A stretch of DNA of 64,000 nt from Methylobacter sp. (GTDB taxonomy: Bacteria; Pseudomonadota; Gammaproteobacteria; Methylococcales; Methylomonadaceae), in contig JAUXXQ010000008.1 of the NCBI GenBank assembly GCA_030684815.1, positions 1 to 64,000 of the forward strand. The letters are read 5' to 3'. A model generated the notes under the pieces. It was not told the origin of the DNA and ran no database searches. It saw nothing but the letters and a program-made list of their open reading frames with translations. How positions within the stretch are numbered: position 1 is the first letter of the stretch; every line of letters starts with the position of its first letter. This document shows positions 41,198 to 49,113 of the stretch, piece by piece. The position numbers and the translations under genes were made by a program.

Positions 41198-41686
41198 TTA
41201 TTCATCAGTGTGGTAATAACTGTAAGCGATGGCAACGGCGGCAAGCACCATTAATTGCCAGATATAGTTGTCGAAATAAGCGACGCAAACCGTTATAAGT
41301 CCTAAAAACAACCCTACGAAAATACAGTGCCAGCCTTTTTTTATGCCGTCCAGATAAGTCGTTAACGCCAGTATTAACAGCACTATCAGCCCCGCTTCTT
41401 CATGAAAAATTCTTCCTGAATTGTGGTAGGCGTAAATCACAATGCCCGCGCACAAGCCGCCTGCCCAATGCAGCAGCCGTTCGATAAGCGCTTTGAGGTT
41501 ATCGCCATGCTGCTTGAATCGATAATAGTCGGGAGCGATAGCGATAGCGGTAAACAAAAATATCATCACAAACCAATAATCGTGGCTGGTATGCCGATAG
41601 CTATAGCCAATGTAGGCGCCGAGCACAGACAAAAGCAAACGTAGCGTAAAAAGATGATGGGGTGATAGCAGGTAAGGTTTGATCAT
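41198..41686 (-). CDS. Membrane protein at the end of the mxa cluster
   Basis: 162 residues with about five to six membrane segments (for example LFTLRLLLSVLGAYIGYSY, WFVMIFLFTAIAIAP, CIFVGLFLGLITVCVAYF). It starts 24 nt after the mxaL stop on the same strand, so it is probably the last gene of the operon. It has no motif that I can connect with a function. Its position makes a supporting role in methanol dehydrogenase assembly possible but unproven. Confidence 0.6.
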   Translation of the reverse strand: MIKPYLLSPHHLFTLRLLLSVLGAYIGYSYRHTSHDYWFVMIFLFTAIAIAPDYYRFKQHGDNLKALIERLLHWAGGLCAGIVIYAYHNSGRIFHEEAGLIVLLILALTTYLDGIKKGWHCIFVGLFLGLITVCVAYFDNYIWQLMVLAAVAIAYSYYHTDE

Positions 41687-41710
41687 GGACTTTAGATAAC
41701 GAGTGATGGT

Positions 41711-42664
41711 TTAGGAAAATAAACGATATTTAGGGGGCTTCGGCAGATAGACGAGACATAACAGCAGCAATGCGAACAAGGCCGGTTGCCAGCGAATATC
41801 GGTCTGCACCATTTTTTCAGTCGCCAGTTTCGGGTTTTGTAATGCCTGGTTAAGGTTCTTTAAGTCGGTTAATCGGGCGTAAGTCAAGCCGGATTCCGCG
41901 GCCAGTTTTTCCAGATAGGTTTCTTGTAAAGCGCTTAAATGCTCATTGCCGGTGGCGGCTTCGCTGCCGAATGGGGCATTGCGTGCGTTGTAGCCTTTGA
42001 TTTGCGACGGGTCCAGATTGGATTGTCCGAACGAAGACCGGTGCGGCACATCGTCGTGGCTATAAAACCCGGTTTGTTTGCCCAGGCTGTCGAATTTTGG
42101 GATAGGCACGGCCTGCAAGCCGCCGACGCCGATAATCATGCCTTTTGCTTGTCCCTTTACGGATGAAAAATCGGTTTGGTAATTGGGATTAACCGGCGGG
42201 GCTTCCTGACCGTCGGTTATAAAAATCACCGAGCTGCCGCTTTTTTTCAGCATGTCCAACGTGCTCAGCAAGCCTTTGGCGATATTGCTGTCTGCCGCCC
42301 AAGCCATGCGCCAATCGACTTTGCCGATCGCGGTATCGATTTCCGTGTAAGCGGAGCAAACTTCCAGCGGCTCGAATAACAGGGTCGAGCGCCTTTCGGT
42401 GAACAGGCCGAGGCCGACTTTGGACTCGCAAGGCAGTGTTTGCAACAGTTCGCGCAGGGTTTGCTTGACAAAATGCAGGCGGCTGACGGCCTGGTTGTCT
42501 TGTTGGTAGTCGGTCGCATTCATGCTGCGGGTAATGTCGATAATGAAGGTGTAGTTGTAGGTTGGCGTTTTTTGTTGTTTGCTGGGGTGTATGAACAGCA
42601 CCAGCATGGCGATAAGCGCCGACAATAAACACCCGGTTCGATAATCTTTTAATGTAGTACTCAT
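41711..42664 (-). CDS. mxaL: Methanol dehydrogenase maturation protein MxaL (von Willebrand type A domain)
   Basis: 317 residues. An amino-terminal membrane segment (LLSALIAMLVLFIH) and a second at the end (WQPALFALLLLCLVYLP) bracket a periplasmic VWA domain with the metal site D-I-T-R-S-M (DxTxS) and FITDGQEAPP. MxaL is one of the Mxa proteins needed for calcium insertion into methanol dehydrogenase in methylotrophs. It follows mxaK with a 99-nt gap that holds a hairpin repeat. Confidence 0.9.
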   Translation of the reverse strand: MSTTLKDYRTGCLLSALIAMLVLFIHPSKQQKTPTYNYTFIIDITRSMNATDYQQDNQAVSRLHFVKQTLRELLQTLPCESKVGLGLFTERRSTLLFEPLEVCSAYTEIDTAIGKVDWRMAWAADSNIAKGLLSTLDMLKKSGSSVIFITDGQEAPPVNPNYQTDFSSVKGQAKGMIIGVGGLQAVPIPKFDSLGKQTGFYSHDDVPHRSSFGQSNLDPSQIKGYNARNAPFGSEAATGNEHLSALQETYLEKLAAESGLTYARLTDLKNLNQALQNPKLATEKMVQTDIRWQPALFALLLLCLVYLPKPPKYRLFS

Positions 42665-42685
42665 TGTTTCCTCGTTTTCCTATAG

Positions 42686-42748
42686 GTGACGGAGTGCAAG
42701 CTTTGCTTGCGCTTGCAGGCGAAGCCTGCACTCCAGCCGTCAGCCTGA
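42686..42748. repeat. Hairpin repeat between mxaK and mxaL
   Basis: TGACGGAGTGCAAGC at the left pairs with the right end GCCTGCACTCCAGCCGTCA, with an inner hairpin GCAGGCGAAGCCTGC. Being inside the operon, it may stabilise or partly terminate the transcript before mxaL. Confidence 0.65.
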
Positions 42749-42763
42749 CCTTCGCATTGATTA

Positions 42764-43324
42764 TCAAGGCAAACCACGCGGAAATCCCGGCACTGTCGTC
42801 CACAACTGCGATTTCTGCTTTGTGGGTTCGTCGTCAGGCATGTCGACCCTGTCCATTTCCGGCAATAGGCGCATGGCGACTTCAAGGTTGTATTTGGCAT
42901 CCCAGTCGCCGCTGTTTAACGCCAAAGACTGCCGGTAGGCCTGTTTCGCCAGTCCCAGCAAAGGCATTGCTTCGTTGATATTCATGGCTAAGGCCTGTTG
43001 TATGGCTTGTTCCAGGTACAGGTTGCCGAGGTTGTAGCGGACTTTGGCCTGGAAGTTCCGGTCGCCTTTATCCATGATCAGGCTCAGGGTCGATAAGGCT
43101 TCATCGTAGCGGTGCTTTCGCTTGAAATAAAAAGCCCGCGCCAGTCTTAATTCCGGCTTGCCGCTAATCACGTTATTAACGGCCACATCCTTGCCCGAAA
43201 TCAATTGCCTGATTAAGTCATTGTCGCGGTGGATGCCGTACAACGCACCGGCGCTGTAAACGAAAGCCGCCAAACCGGCCGCCAACGCGGCCCACAGCGT
43301 GATATGCCTGATTGTTCTTATCAT
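42764..43324 (-). CDS. mxaK: Methanol dehydrogenase maturation protein MxaK
   Basis: 186 residues from the ATG at 43324, which overlaps the mxaC stop as ATGA. A longer frame adds five residues. One amino-terminal membrane anchor (ITLWAALAAGLAAFVYSAG) is followed by a helical TPR-like region (YNLGNLYLEQAIQQAL, then LNSGDWDAKYNLEVAMRLLP). MxaK is required with MxaA and MxaL for active, calcium-loaded methanol dehydrogenase. Identification rests on fold pattern and position in the cluster. Confidence 0.87.
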   Translation of the reverse strand: MIRTIRHITLWAALAAGLAAFVYSAGALYGIHRDNDLIRQLISGKDVAVNNVISGKPELRLARAFYFKRKHRYDEALSTLSLIMDKGDRNFQAKVRYNLGNLYLEQAIQQALAMNINEAMPLLGLAKQAYRQSLALNSGDWDAKYNLEVAMRLLPEMDRVDMPDDEPTKQKSQLWTTVPGFPRGLP

Positions 43325-44301
43325 CGTTTGACCTCGCAAAATTTAACGCCCAGCAGAACCAGCAGCAACAAGGCCGCTACGCTGTAGCAGGTCGTCGACA
43401 AGTCCTGCCTGGGGATGCGTTCGACATAGTGCATCGGCAGGTTTTCCAAGCGGTTGATGTCGGCAATCGCCTGTTTTAACGCGTCCGGGCTTTCCGCTTC
43501 ATAAGCCCGATAGGGACTGCCCAGGCCCAGAAAAAACTTGTGCAGGTACAGTTCGGGCATGGCCCCGGCGTTGTCGTCACGGCTGTCTTCAGGCTGATCG
43601 AAAATGCCGGGGCTGCCTGCGGTGCGCAGGAAAATCCAGTACAGGCGGACTTGTTGTTGTCTAAACCATTCGCGCAATTTCAGTTCGCTGTCGTGATCGA
43701 TTGCCGCCGCGCCGTCCGAAACCAGCAGCACGATGCGCGAGCCGGTAACGGGTTGTTGTTCAAAAAACGAGATGGCCATGCCCAAGCCTTTGCTGACATG
43801 GGTAAAGCCCAGCGCCGGTGTCGCCGTCGCCGCAATCGCCGCCTGCACCGCGTTTTTGTTTTCGGTCAGCGGCATTACGAAGAGCGGCGAGGTGCTGTAT
43901 TCCGCGACTCCGATCAAATCGGTTTGCCGTTGATTGACAAAATCGGTCAATAAGCGCCGGGCCGCCGTGGCTTTGGACTCATCGGAGCCGTTCGGCGCGC
44001 GTCCGGCGAATGTGTTATCCATGCTGCTGCTGCGATCAAGCAATAACACGATATGCGCGCCGTGGCCTATCCTCTCCCGGCTTTGTTCGGTGCGATGCAG
44101 GCCCGCGATGCCCAGCACTAATCCGGCGATGGCCGCCATGGCGCACAGCCGCAAACAGCCAACAATAACAACCGACAGCGTGTCCGCAGGTATCAACGCC
44201 GTCCACGGCGCGGGGCTGGTACGCATGCCGCTATTGAGCAGCGGCAACAGGGCCAATAACAGGCCGGTCAAAGCCCAAGGGGTATTAACCGCCCAATTCA
44301 T
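43321..44301 (-). CDS. mxaC: Methanol dehydrogenase maturation protein MxaC (von Willebrand type A domain)
   Basis: 326 residues from the ATG at 44301 (MNWAVNTPWALTGLLLALLP), which overlaps the mxaA stop as ATGA. The frame is open further upstream, but that part overlaps mxaA. Membrane segments at both ends hold a periplasmic VWA domain with a perfect metal site (LLLDRSSSMD) and LLVSDGAAAIDHDSE. Batteries of VWA proteins with a MoxR ATPase are typical of metal-enzyme maturation machines; here it is part of mxaRSACKL. Confidence 0.9.
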   Translation of the reverse strand: MNWAVNTPWALTGLLLALLPLLNSGMRTSPAPWTALIPADTLSVVIVGCLRLCAMAAIAGLVLGIAGLHRTEQSRERIGHGAHIVLLLDRSSSMDNTFAGRAPNGSDESKATAARRLLTDFVNQRQTDLIGVAEYSTSPLFVMPLTENKNAVQAAIAATATPALGFTHVSKGLGMAISFFEQQPVTGSRIVLLVSDGAAAIDHDSELKLREWFRQQQVRLYWIFLRTAGSPGIFDQPEDSRDDNAGAMPELYLHKFFLGLGSPYRAYEAESPDALKQAIADINRLENLPMHYVERIPRQDLSTTCYSVAALLLLVLLGVKFCEVKR

Positions 44302-45173
44302 CGGCTGCCCCGTTCGATTTTGCGGCAGTGTTCGCAGAGGTCTTTTAGTTGTTGTAAATCCTGCGCGACAACAATCATTCCTCCGGAAAAAAAATAGCGA
44401 TTGGAGTAGTTGAAAAACCAAAGCAATTGGGCGCTTATTTGCCGATACTGTGGGTTGCGCCGGTAAAATTCGCTCAAGCGGTTAGCAAACAGCGGCTGTC
44501 CGTTGAGGCTGTTCAAGGCCTGATGAACAAGGGTCAAGGCTTGCGCCATGTCGGTTTTGGACAATCCAGCCAGTTTGCGTAATGCCCGCTTGAACACGGT
44601 GCGCCGCGACATATTGGGAAAACATCCGTATAAGTAAGCCAGATAGGCCGCTATCAGTGCGGCAACGCTCAGGCTGGCCGCCAAGCCGTACAAAGCCTGG
44701 GTGTCGGTCAATAACGGCGGCGGGCTATCAGGGCGCATGTATTCGCCCTGTTCGCTTTGGCGCGCGATCAACTCCCTGAGCGGGGACAAGGTAAAAGTCC
44801 AGGCGGGGACGTTTTGGCCGATGCTTTTTTCGCCCTGACTGAGCTGTACGGTAAAGCCGGGCAGGGTTAAGGTTTTAACTTCCAACGGCGCGTAAAAAAC
44901 CTGATAGAGCAAGTCGATTTCATAACGTTGCCCGCTTTGTTTAACCGTGACTTGATTCAGGTTCAGCCAGCGGTTGATTTGGCCTTTGGCCGGTAAGCTG
45001 CCGGTTTGTAAAGTAATACCCGAACGTGTTTCGATAATAATGCGTTGGGGAATTTCATCGCCGTTAACGTAACCGAACGGGCGGGGCGTTTCGACGTTAA
45101 AGTAACTGACCGGCTCGTCGATCGAGCCGGAACAGCCCAGCAGCGACAACACCATGATTAACAGAATTCTCAT
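44298..45173 (-). CDS. mxaA: Methanol dehydrogenase maturation protein MxaA
   Basis: 291 residues, probably a lipoprotein: the signal ends LSLLGC (lipobox, Cys at about 14). A beta-rich periplasmic part (about 20-150) is followed by a membrane segment (LAASLSVAALIAAYLAYLYG) and a cytoplasmic helical part. MxaA is needed for calcium incorporation into methanol dehydrogenase. The start overlaps the mxaS stop (ATGA) and the end overlaps mxaC, so S, A, C and K are translationally coupled. Confidence 0.9.
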   Translation of the reverse strand: MRILLIMVLSLLGCSGSIDEPVSYFNVETPRPFGYVNGDEIPQRIIIETRSGITLQTGSLPAKGQINRWLNLNQVTVKQSGQRYEIDLLYQVFYAPLEVKTLTLPGFTVQLSQGEKSIGQNVPAWTFTLSPLRELIARQSEQGEYMRPDSPPPLLTDTQALYGLAASLSVAALIAAYLAYLYGCFPNMSRRTVFKRALRKLAGLSKTDMAQALTLVHQALNSLNGQPLFANRLSEFYRRNPQYRQISAQLLWFFNYSNRYFFSGGMIVVAQDLQQLKDLCEHCRKIERGSR

Positions 45174-46006
45174 GCGACCCTCTGCTGCAAATGACGATTA
45201 ATGGTTTGGGTGCTGTAGCCTTCCGTAATAAATAACGGCTCGCTGCCAAAGACCCTGAAGATATGTTTCAGGTCGCGTTGGCGTTGTTGATAGGCGGTAC
45301 TTATTTTTTGCCGCAAGGCCGGACGCATGAACAGCGTGCGGGTCGCGTTGTTTTCCATATCCTGAAAAGAAATCAGACCCCAGTTGGGCAAGGTCGCGTA
45401 TTCGTGCTGATTCCATAACACCAGCGGGATCACGTCGTGACTTTGCAACGAACCTAGCACGGCGCGTAATTGAGCGAGCGGAAAATGGCAGTCGGATAGT
45501 AAAAATACCAGCGAACGCTCGGCGGGCAGAAAGGCTACCGCGTTTTGCAGTCCGTTTGCGTTGCCGGTAAAACTAAGGCTTTCCAGTTGTTTCGCCAGTG
45601 CCGATACCCGTCCCAAGTGTTGACCGGCGGGAAGCAGCCAGCGCTGTTCTATACGCCCGGTGCAGCCGATAAAGCCGAATTTGTCGCCGTAATCGAAAGC
45701 CGAATGGGCGGCGGTCAGCAAAAACCGGAGCAGGGTCTGTTGTTTATCGGCATAGCCCATCGATGCCGACATATCGGCAATCAGGTAGACGTTGACGGTG
45801 CTTTGCTGTTGATAGACGCGTACCCGATAGCCTGAAAACGGGTCGAGTACGCTGGCGCGCAAGTCTATGCGTCTGGGGTCGGGGCTGGCAATCAGCGGTT
45901 CGTGGCGCTTGAACAGCTGTCCGGCGCCGATCATTTGTCCGGGATGCGCGCCCGGATAAACGGAACTGGATTGCCAGGGGAGGCGGTAATGTAGCGTTTC
46001 GGTCAT
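45170..46006 (-). CDS. mxaS: Methanol dehydrogenase maturation protein MxaS (DUF58 family)
   Basis: 278 residues, cytoplasmic. The DUF58/VWA-like core shows DLRASVLDPFSGYRVRVYQQ and LIADMSASMGYADKQ (DxSxS metal site), then RSLVFLLSDCHFPL. DUF58 proteins work next to MoxR-type ATPases; MxaR is the partner here. In most clusters mxaS follows mxaR directly, but here about 1.1 kb with a lipoprotein gene and repeats lies between them. Confidence 0.9.
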   Translation of the reverse strand: MTETLHYRLPWQSSSVYPGAHPGQMIGAGQLFKRHEPLIASPDPRRIDLRASVLDPFSGYRVRVYQQQSTVNVYLIADMSASMGYADKQQTLLRFLLTAAHSAFDYGDKFGFIGCTGRIEQRWLLPAGQHLGRVSALAKQLESLSFTGNANGLQNAVAFLPAERSLVFLLSDCHFPLAQLRAVLGSLQSHDVIPLVLWNQHEYATLPNWGLISFQDMENNATRTLFMRPALRQKISTAYQQRQRDLKHIFRVFGSEPLFITEGYSTQTINRHLQQRVA

Positions 46007-46065
46007 GGTTTTTTACGGTATTTTTCTTGTTTTATGTGTCAATGCCATTAAGCCAAGGTAGGGTT

Positions 46066-46245
46066 GTCCTCGTTCCCACGCGCTGCGTGGGAATGCAGTG
46101 TTGGACGCGCTGCGTCCCGTATACGCAAGACGTTAATCGTAACTCGCGGCGCAGCCCGCCTTGACGGCGTTCCCACGCAGCGCGCTCATCGTTATACACA
46201 AATGCCAAAGAGACACTCGTTCCCACGCGCCGCGCTCATCGTTAT
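46066..46245. repeat. 'cgttcccacgc' palindromic repeats
   Basis: CTCGTTCCCACGCGCTGCGT is part of a hairpin (CCCACGCGCTGCGTGGG); the arm GTTCCCACGCAGCGCGCTCA recurs inverted near 46170, and a third partial copy follows near 46218. A further inverted fragment (GCGCAGCGCGTGGGAACGAG) is at 46447-46466. These are common intergenic palindromes in gammaproteobacteria. They fill the gap that breaks the mxa operon. Confidence 0.7.
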
Positions 46246-46286
46246 TCATAGGCCTGGTGGGCAACACTTTTCTGGTCATGATTTTT

Positions 46287-46384
46287 AACCGCAGAGTTAC
46301 GCAGAGTTCGGCGCAAAGTTTCGCAGAGTTTTCTTGATGTTACTTTGCGTGACTCTGCGCCAACCTTTGCGGTACTCTGCGGTT
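46287..46384. repeat. 'accgcagag' element, copy 5
   Basis: A 98-nt palindrome: AACCGCAGAGTTACGCAGAG at the left and a right arm ending GGTACTCTGCGGTT. It stands between mxaS and the inserted lipoprotein gene, and no tandem end units are present. Confidence 0.8.
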
Positions 46385-46473
46385 AAATAATGCCTACCCA
46401 GTTATTTTTAACCGTAGAGCCCGGTAGATACTTGTGTATAACGACGAGCGCAGCGCGTGGGAACGAGAGCAAT

Positions 46474-46908
46474 TTAGGTTGGCTGCTTTGATTTTTGCTT
46501 CGTCATCTCAACGCAACCGACTGTTGCATCTTCGCCAGACTCGACATAGCAGGCGCTGATGCTGTCGGTGCCGTAAATGCGCCCATGATTGTAGCCCTTG
46601 CTATCGACGCCAACCCAGGTAAACGAGGTATTGTCGGGATAGATGACGCCAGAGAAAGATTTAGTGCCCGCCAAATAGGTAAAGTGTCCCTTAAACAAGC
46701 GCCCCTTCTGTTCTGTGATTTCAATCGTCTTAGTCCAGGTCAAGTAACCTTTTTTGTCGGAATAAGTTTTGTTTTCTCCAGTCCATATACCCATGAGATT
46801 AGGTATATTCACATCGGTCTTAGCGTCAGTCTTGGCGGGCGAGGAGCAGCCCCCAATGCCTGTTAAGACAAGCGCGATGAGCGCGAAATTCATAATTGAT
46901 TTATTCAT
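46474..46908 (-). CDS. Small lipoprotein inserted within the mxa cluster
   Basis: 144 residues from the ATG at 46908, which has GGAG 8 nt upstream. A longer frame starts at 46929. The signal peptide ends in IGGC, a good lipobox. The mature part is beta-rich (LMGIWTGENKTYSDKKGYLT, then GHFTYLAGTKSFSGVIYPDN) with two late Cys residues that could form a disulfide. It looks like a lipocalin-type or META-like envelope protein, but I do not recognise the family. It is flanked by repeats on both sides, and its place between mxaR and mxaS is unusual, so it is likely an insertion unrelated to methanol oxidation. Confidence 0.7.
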   Translation of the reverse strand: MNKSIMNFALIALVLTGIGGCSSPAKTDAKTDVNIPNLMGIWTGENKTYSDKKGYLTWTKTIEITEQKGRLFKGHFTYLAGTKSFSGVIYPDNTSFTWVGVDSKGYNHGRIYGTDSISACYVESGEDATVGCVEMTKQKSKQPT

Positions 46909-47005
46909 TGATAATCTCCTAAGGAACACGCATAAATTAATTTATACCCAAAGGGCATAAGTTTCGTTTGAGCAGACGAGCTGCTCAACTCAGCTTTAAG
47001 CAATT

Positions 47006-47066
47006 ACCATGAAGAGCATGAAGGACATGAAGAGTTAAACTTCATGACCTTCATGCTCTTCATGGT
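47006..47066. repeat. Long near-perfect hairpin ('catgaag' repeat)
   Basis: ACCATGAAGAGCATGAAGG at 47006 pairs fully with CCTTCATGCTCTTCATGGT ending at 47066, and an inner CATGAAG/CTTCATG pair extends the stem around AGTTAAA. It lies 40 nt after the mxaR stop and could end the mxaFJGIR transcript. The direct heptamer repeats in its arms suggest a MITE-like origin. Confidence 0.8.
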
Positions 47067-47105
47067 TTAAAAACAAAACTTGCGGAAGTTGTTTCATGCG
47101 CGTTC

Positions 47106-48122
47106 CTAAGGCGCCGCCACTTGGTTCAAAATCCCCTCAATCAATTCGGGCAACAGCTGCTCTTTTCTATAAGCAACCATCGGGTTTAAAAACAGCCGGT
47201 GCGTCATGCAGACCGGAAAAACCGCTTGCAGGTCTTCCGGCAACACATGATCCCGGCCTTCCAGCCAGGCGCGGGTTTTGGCGGCGCGGATCAAATAACT
47301 CATGCCGCGCGGACTGGCACCGGCCATTAATAATTGCGGCATGTCGACATCGGTTAATTGAATGCCGTAGTGTTGCGGCTGATGCGTGGCTTTCCATAAA
47401 CCCAGCGCGTAAGCATGGAGTTTGGGGCTGGTCTGCATGCGTTGCTGTAGCGTTTGAGCCAACTCGTTAAGCCGGTAGTAAATGCCGCTGTTAGCGACGC
47501 CTGCAACAAGCCGGTCGGTATCATGAAAGCGCGGGTTAAACATCAGCTCGTCCAGCTCGGTATCGCCTCTGGGCATATCGATGTTGATTTCCATCATAAA
47601 GCGGTCTTTGGCGGCGGCGGGCAGCTCGAAGGTTTCTTCTTTCTCGACGCGGTTGCGGTCGGCAAAAACCTGGATGTGCGGGAAATGATAGTCGCGGTTA
47701 AAAGCGTTAATGCTGCGTTCGGCCATTGCCCTTAACAGTAAGGCATGGACTTGCGGCCGGGCGCGATTGATTTCGTTGAAGAAGAAGGTGGCGAGGGTGT
47801 CGCCGTGTTTTAGCAGAGGCCCCGGATCGACGCACGGACGGCCTTGGTCGTTTAAATAGGTGTAATAAATCAAGTCGGCGGGCATCAGGTCGATAGTGCC
47901 TTCGATACGTTGGTAATCACCGCCCAGGCCTTGGGTAACCGCCCGTAACAGCGTCGTTTTGCCGACGCCGACATTGCCTTCCAGCAACACATGGCCTCTG
48001 GCGAAAACGGCCAGGACGATATGCCTGACGGCAGGTTGCAGGCCGATAACGGTTTGATTGATTTGTTGTTCGAACTGTAACGCTTGTTCGCGCCAGTCGC
48101 TAAGTTGGGTGTCTGTGTTCAT
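47106..48122 (-). CDS. mxaR: MoxR-type AAA+ ATPase MxaR
   Basis: 338 residues, cytoplasmic. Walker A is GNVGVGKTTLLRAV (about 56-69), Walker B FFFNEINRARPQVH, sensor SPRGMSYLIRAAK. MoxR ATPases act with VWA and DUF58 proteins as chaperones for metal-cofactor enzymes; MxaR serves methanol dehydrogenase together with MxaS, A, C, K and L. It lies 195 nt after mxaI. The hairpin repeat at 48143-48225 is in that gap. Confidence 0.94.
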   Translation of the reverse strand: MNTDTQLSDWREQALQFEQQINQTVIGLQPAVRHIVLAVFARGHVLLEGNVGVGKTTLLRAVTQGLGGDYQRIEGTIDLMPADLIYYTYLNDQGRPCVDPGPLLKHGDTLATFFFNEINRARPQVHALLLRAMAERSINAFNRDYHFPHIQVFADRNRVEKEETFELPAAAKDRFMMEINIDMPRGDTELDELMFNPRFHDTDRLVAGVANSGIYYRLNELAQTLQQRMQTSPKLHAYALGLWKATHQPQHYGIQLTDVDMPQLLMAGASPRGMSYLIRAAKTRAWLEGRDHVLPEDLQAVFPVCMTHRLFLNPMVAYRKEQLLPELIEGILNQVAAP

Positions 48123-48142
48123 TGACTTTGTAAAAAACGTTT

Positions 48143-48225
48143 AGACCTCTAGGTTTTTACTGGAGCCGCTCCCGGCGGCTCCAGCACTTCCGCCATCCAT
48201 GGCAGTCGTAAAACCTGGAAGGTCT
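48143..48225. repeat. Interrupted 'aacctggaaggtct' hairpin between mxaI and mxaR
   Basis: AGACCTCTAGGTTTTTAC at the left pairs with GTAAAACCTGGAAGGTCT at the right. An inner stem, TGGAGCCG with CGGCTCCA, is nested inside. It may mark the end of the highly expressed mxaFJGI message, separating it from the maturation genes. Confidence 0.7.
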
Positions 48226-48317
48226 GGATACTGTGAGATCGGCAAAAAAAGGGCATAAGATACAAACAGGCTCACAAGGGGGAGAAAGGCGCAATGTATC
48301 CATGCCCAAAACAAGGG

Positions 48318-48602
48318 CTATTCGATGTCGTCTACGTCATAAACAAACTTGCCGGTCTTGGCTAAATGTTCCTGGCGTTTTTTATTGCGTTCTTCCATTT
48401 CTATAACCGATTGAGCCTGTTTATTCAGTTCATTGACATCATGTTTCGGGTCATACTTGCTGCCTGCCACTTTTTCCGGGTAGCCCGGCTTAGGTTCCCA
48501 GCAAACGCCCGGTTCTTTGCAATTTTGACCATCGTAAGCGATAGCCGAATAGGACAGCGCCGCCAACACGACGCCTGCATTCATTAAAAGCATTTTTTTC
48601 AT
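48318..48602 (-). CDS. mxaI: Methanol dehydrogenase small (beta) subunit
   Basis: 94 residues with a signal peptide ending SAIA, then YDGQNCKEPGVCWEPKPGYP, the hallmark of MxaI with two Cys forming a disulfide, and a long charged helix (VIEMEERNKKRQEHLAKTGK). It wraps round MxaF in the alpha2-beta2 enzyme in the periplasm. It lies 13 nt after mxaG in the same operon. Confidence 0.97.
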   Translation of the reverse strand: MKKMLLMNAGVVLAALSYSAIAYDGQNCKEPGVCWEPKPGYPEKVAGSKYDPKHDVNELNKQAQSVIEMEERNKKRQEHLAKTGKFVYDVDDIE

Positions 48603-48615
48603 CTGTGTTTCCTCT

Positions 48616-49089
48616 CTATTTTAACCATTTGGCTTTTTTAGGATTACCTGTGTAGATGTCCCGTATCCAGGACATAATCATCAGCATTTCATCGGTCGAT
48701 AGGTTGACGTATTGCGGCCCCATCATGCCGTTGGCGCCGCCGAACAAAATTTCAAACAAACCCTGATCGGTAGCGGCAGACGGATAAGTCCAGTAATCAT
48801 CCGCTAGACCTGGCCCCAATTTACCTTCGGCTTCGTGGCCGTGACAGCCGGAGCAGGCGGTCAAATAAAGGTCATGACCTTTTTTCACGGCTTCCTTGTC
48901 GCCGTTATAGGGATTCTTGCCGGTTTCTTTAAACTGATTGAAAACGGCTTCGTTACCGCCCGATTTGGCGACGCTCATATCCAGCGGCGCGCCGGTAATG
49001 GCATTGCGGAAAGTTATTTCCGCCAAGGCTACCGAGCTGATCAACGCAAGGCTGACCGCCGATACGGCTAATAATTTATTTTTTTTCAT
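48616..49089 (-). CDS. mxaG: Cytochrome cL, electron acceptor of methanol dehydrogenase
   Basis: 157 residues. Signal peptide ending VALA, then a single haem site CSGCHG near residue 81 and a likely axial Met in NGMMGPQYVNLS. The family has FRNAITGAPLDMSVAKSGGN near the amino end. It takes electrons from reduced PQQ in MxaF and passes them to cytochrome cH. It is preceded by mxaJ and followed by mxaI. Confidence 0.96.
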   Translation of the reverse strand: MKKNKLLAVSAVSLALISSVALAEITFRNAITGAPLDMSVAKSGGNEAVFNQFKETGKNPYNGDKEAVKKGHDLYLTACSGCHGHEAEGKLGPGLADDYWTYPSAATDQGLFEILFGGANGMMGPQYVNLSTDEMLMIMSWIRDIYTGNPKKAKWLK

Positions 49090-49113
49090 GTTAAAACCTA
49101 TTTTTTATAATTT

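Noticed and set aside
42189-42803. Long minus-strand frame overlapping mxaL
   Set aside because: It is an out-of-frame shadow of mxaL and the hairpin repeat, with no coding signals of its own.
47112-47130. GGTTC-like stretch suggesting a tRNA T arm
   Set aside because: It lies inside mxaR and no cloverleaf can be formed. No tRNA was seen anywhere in the window.
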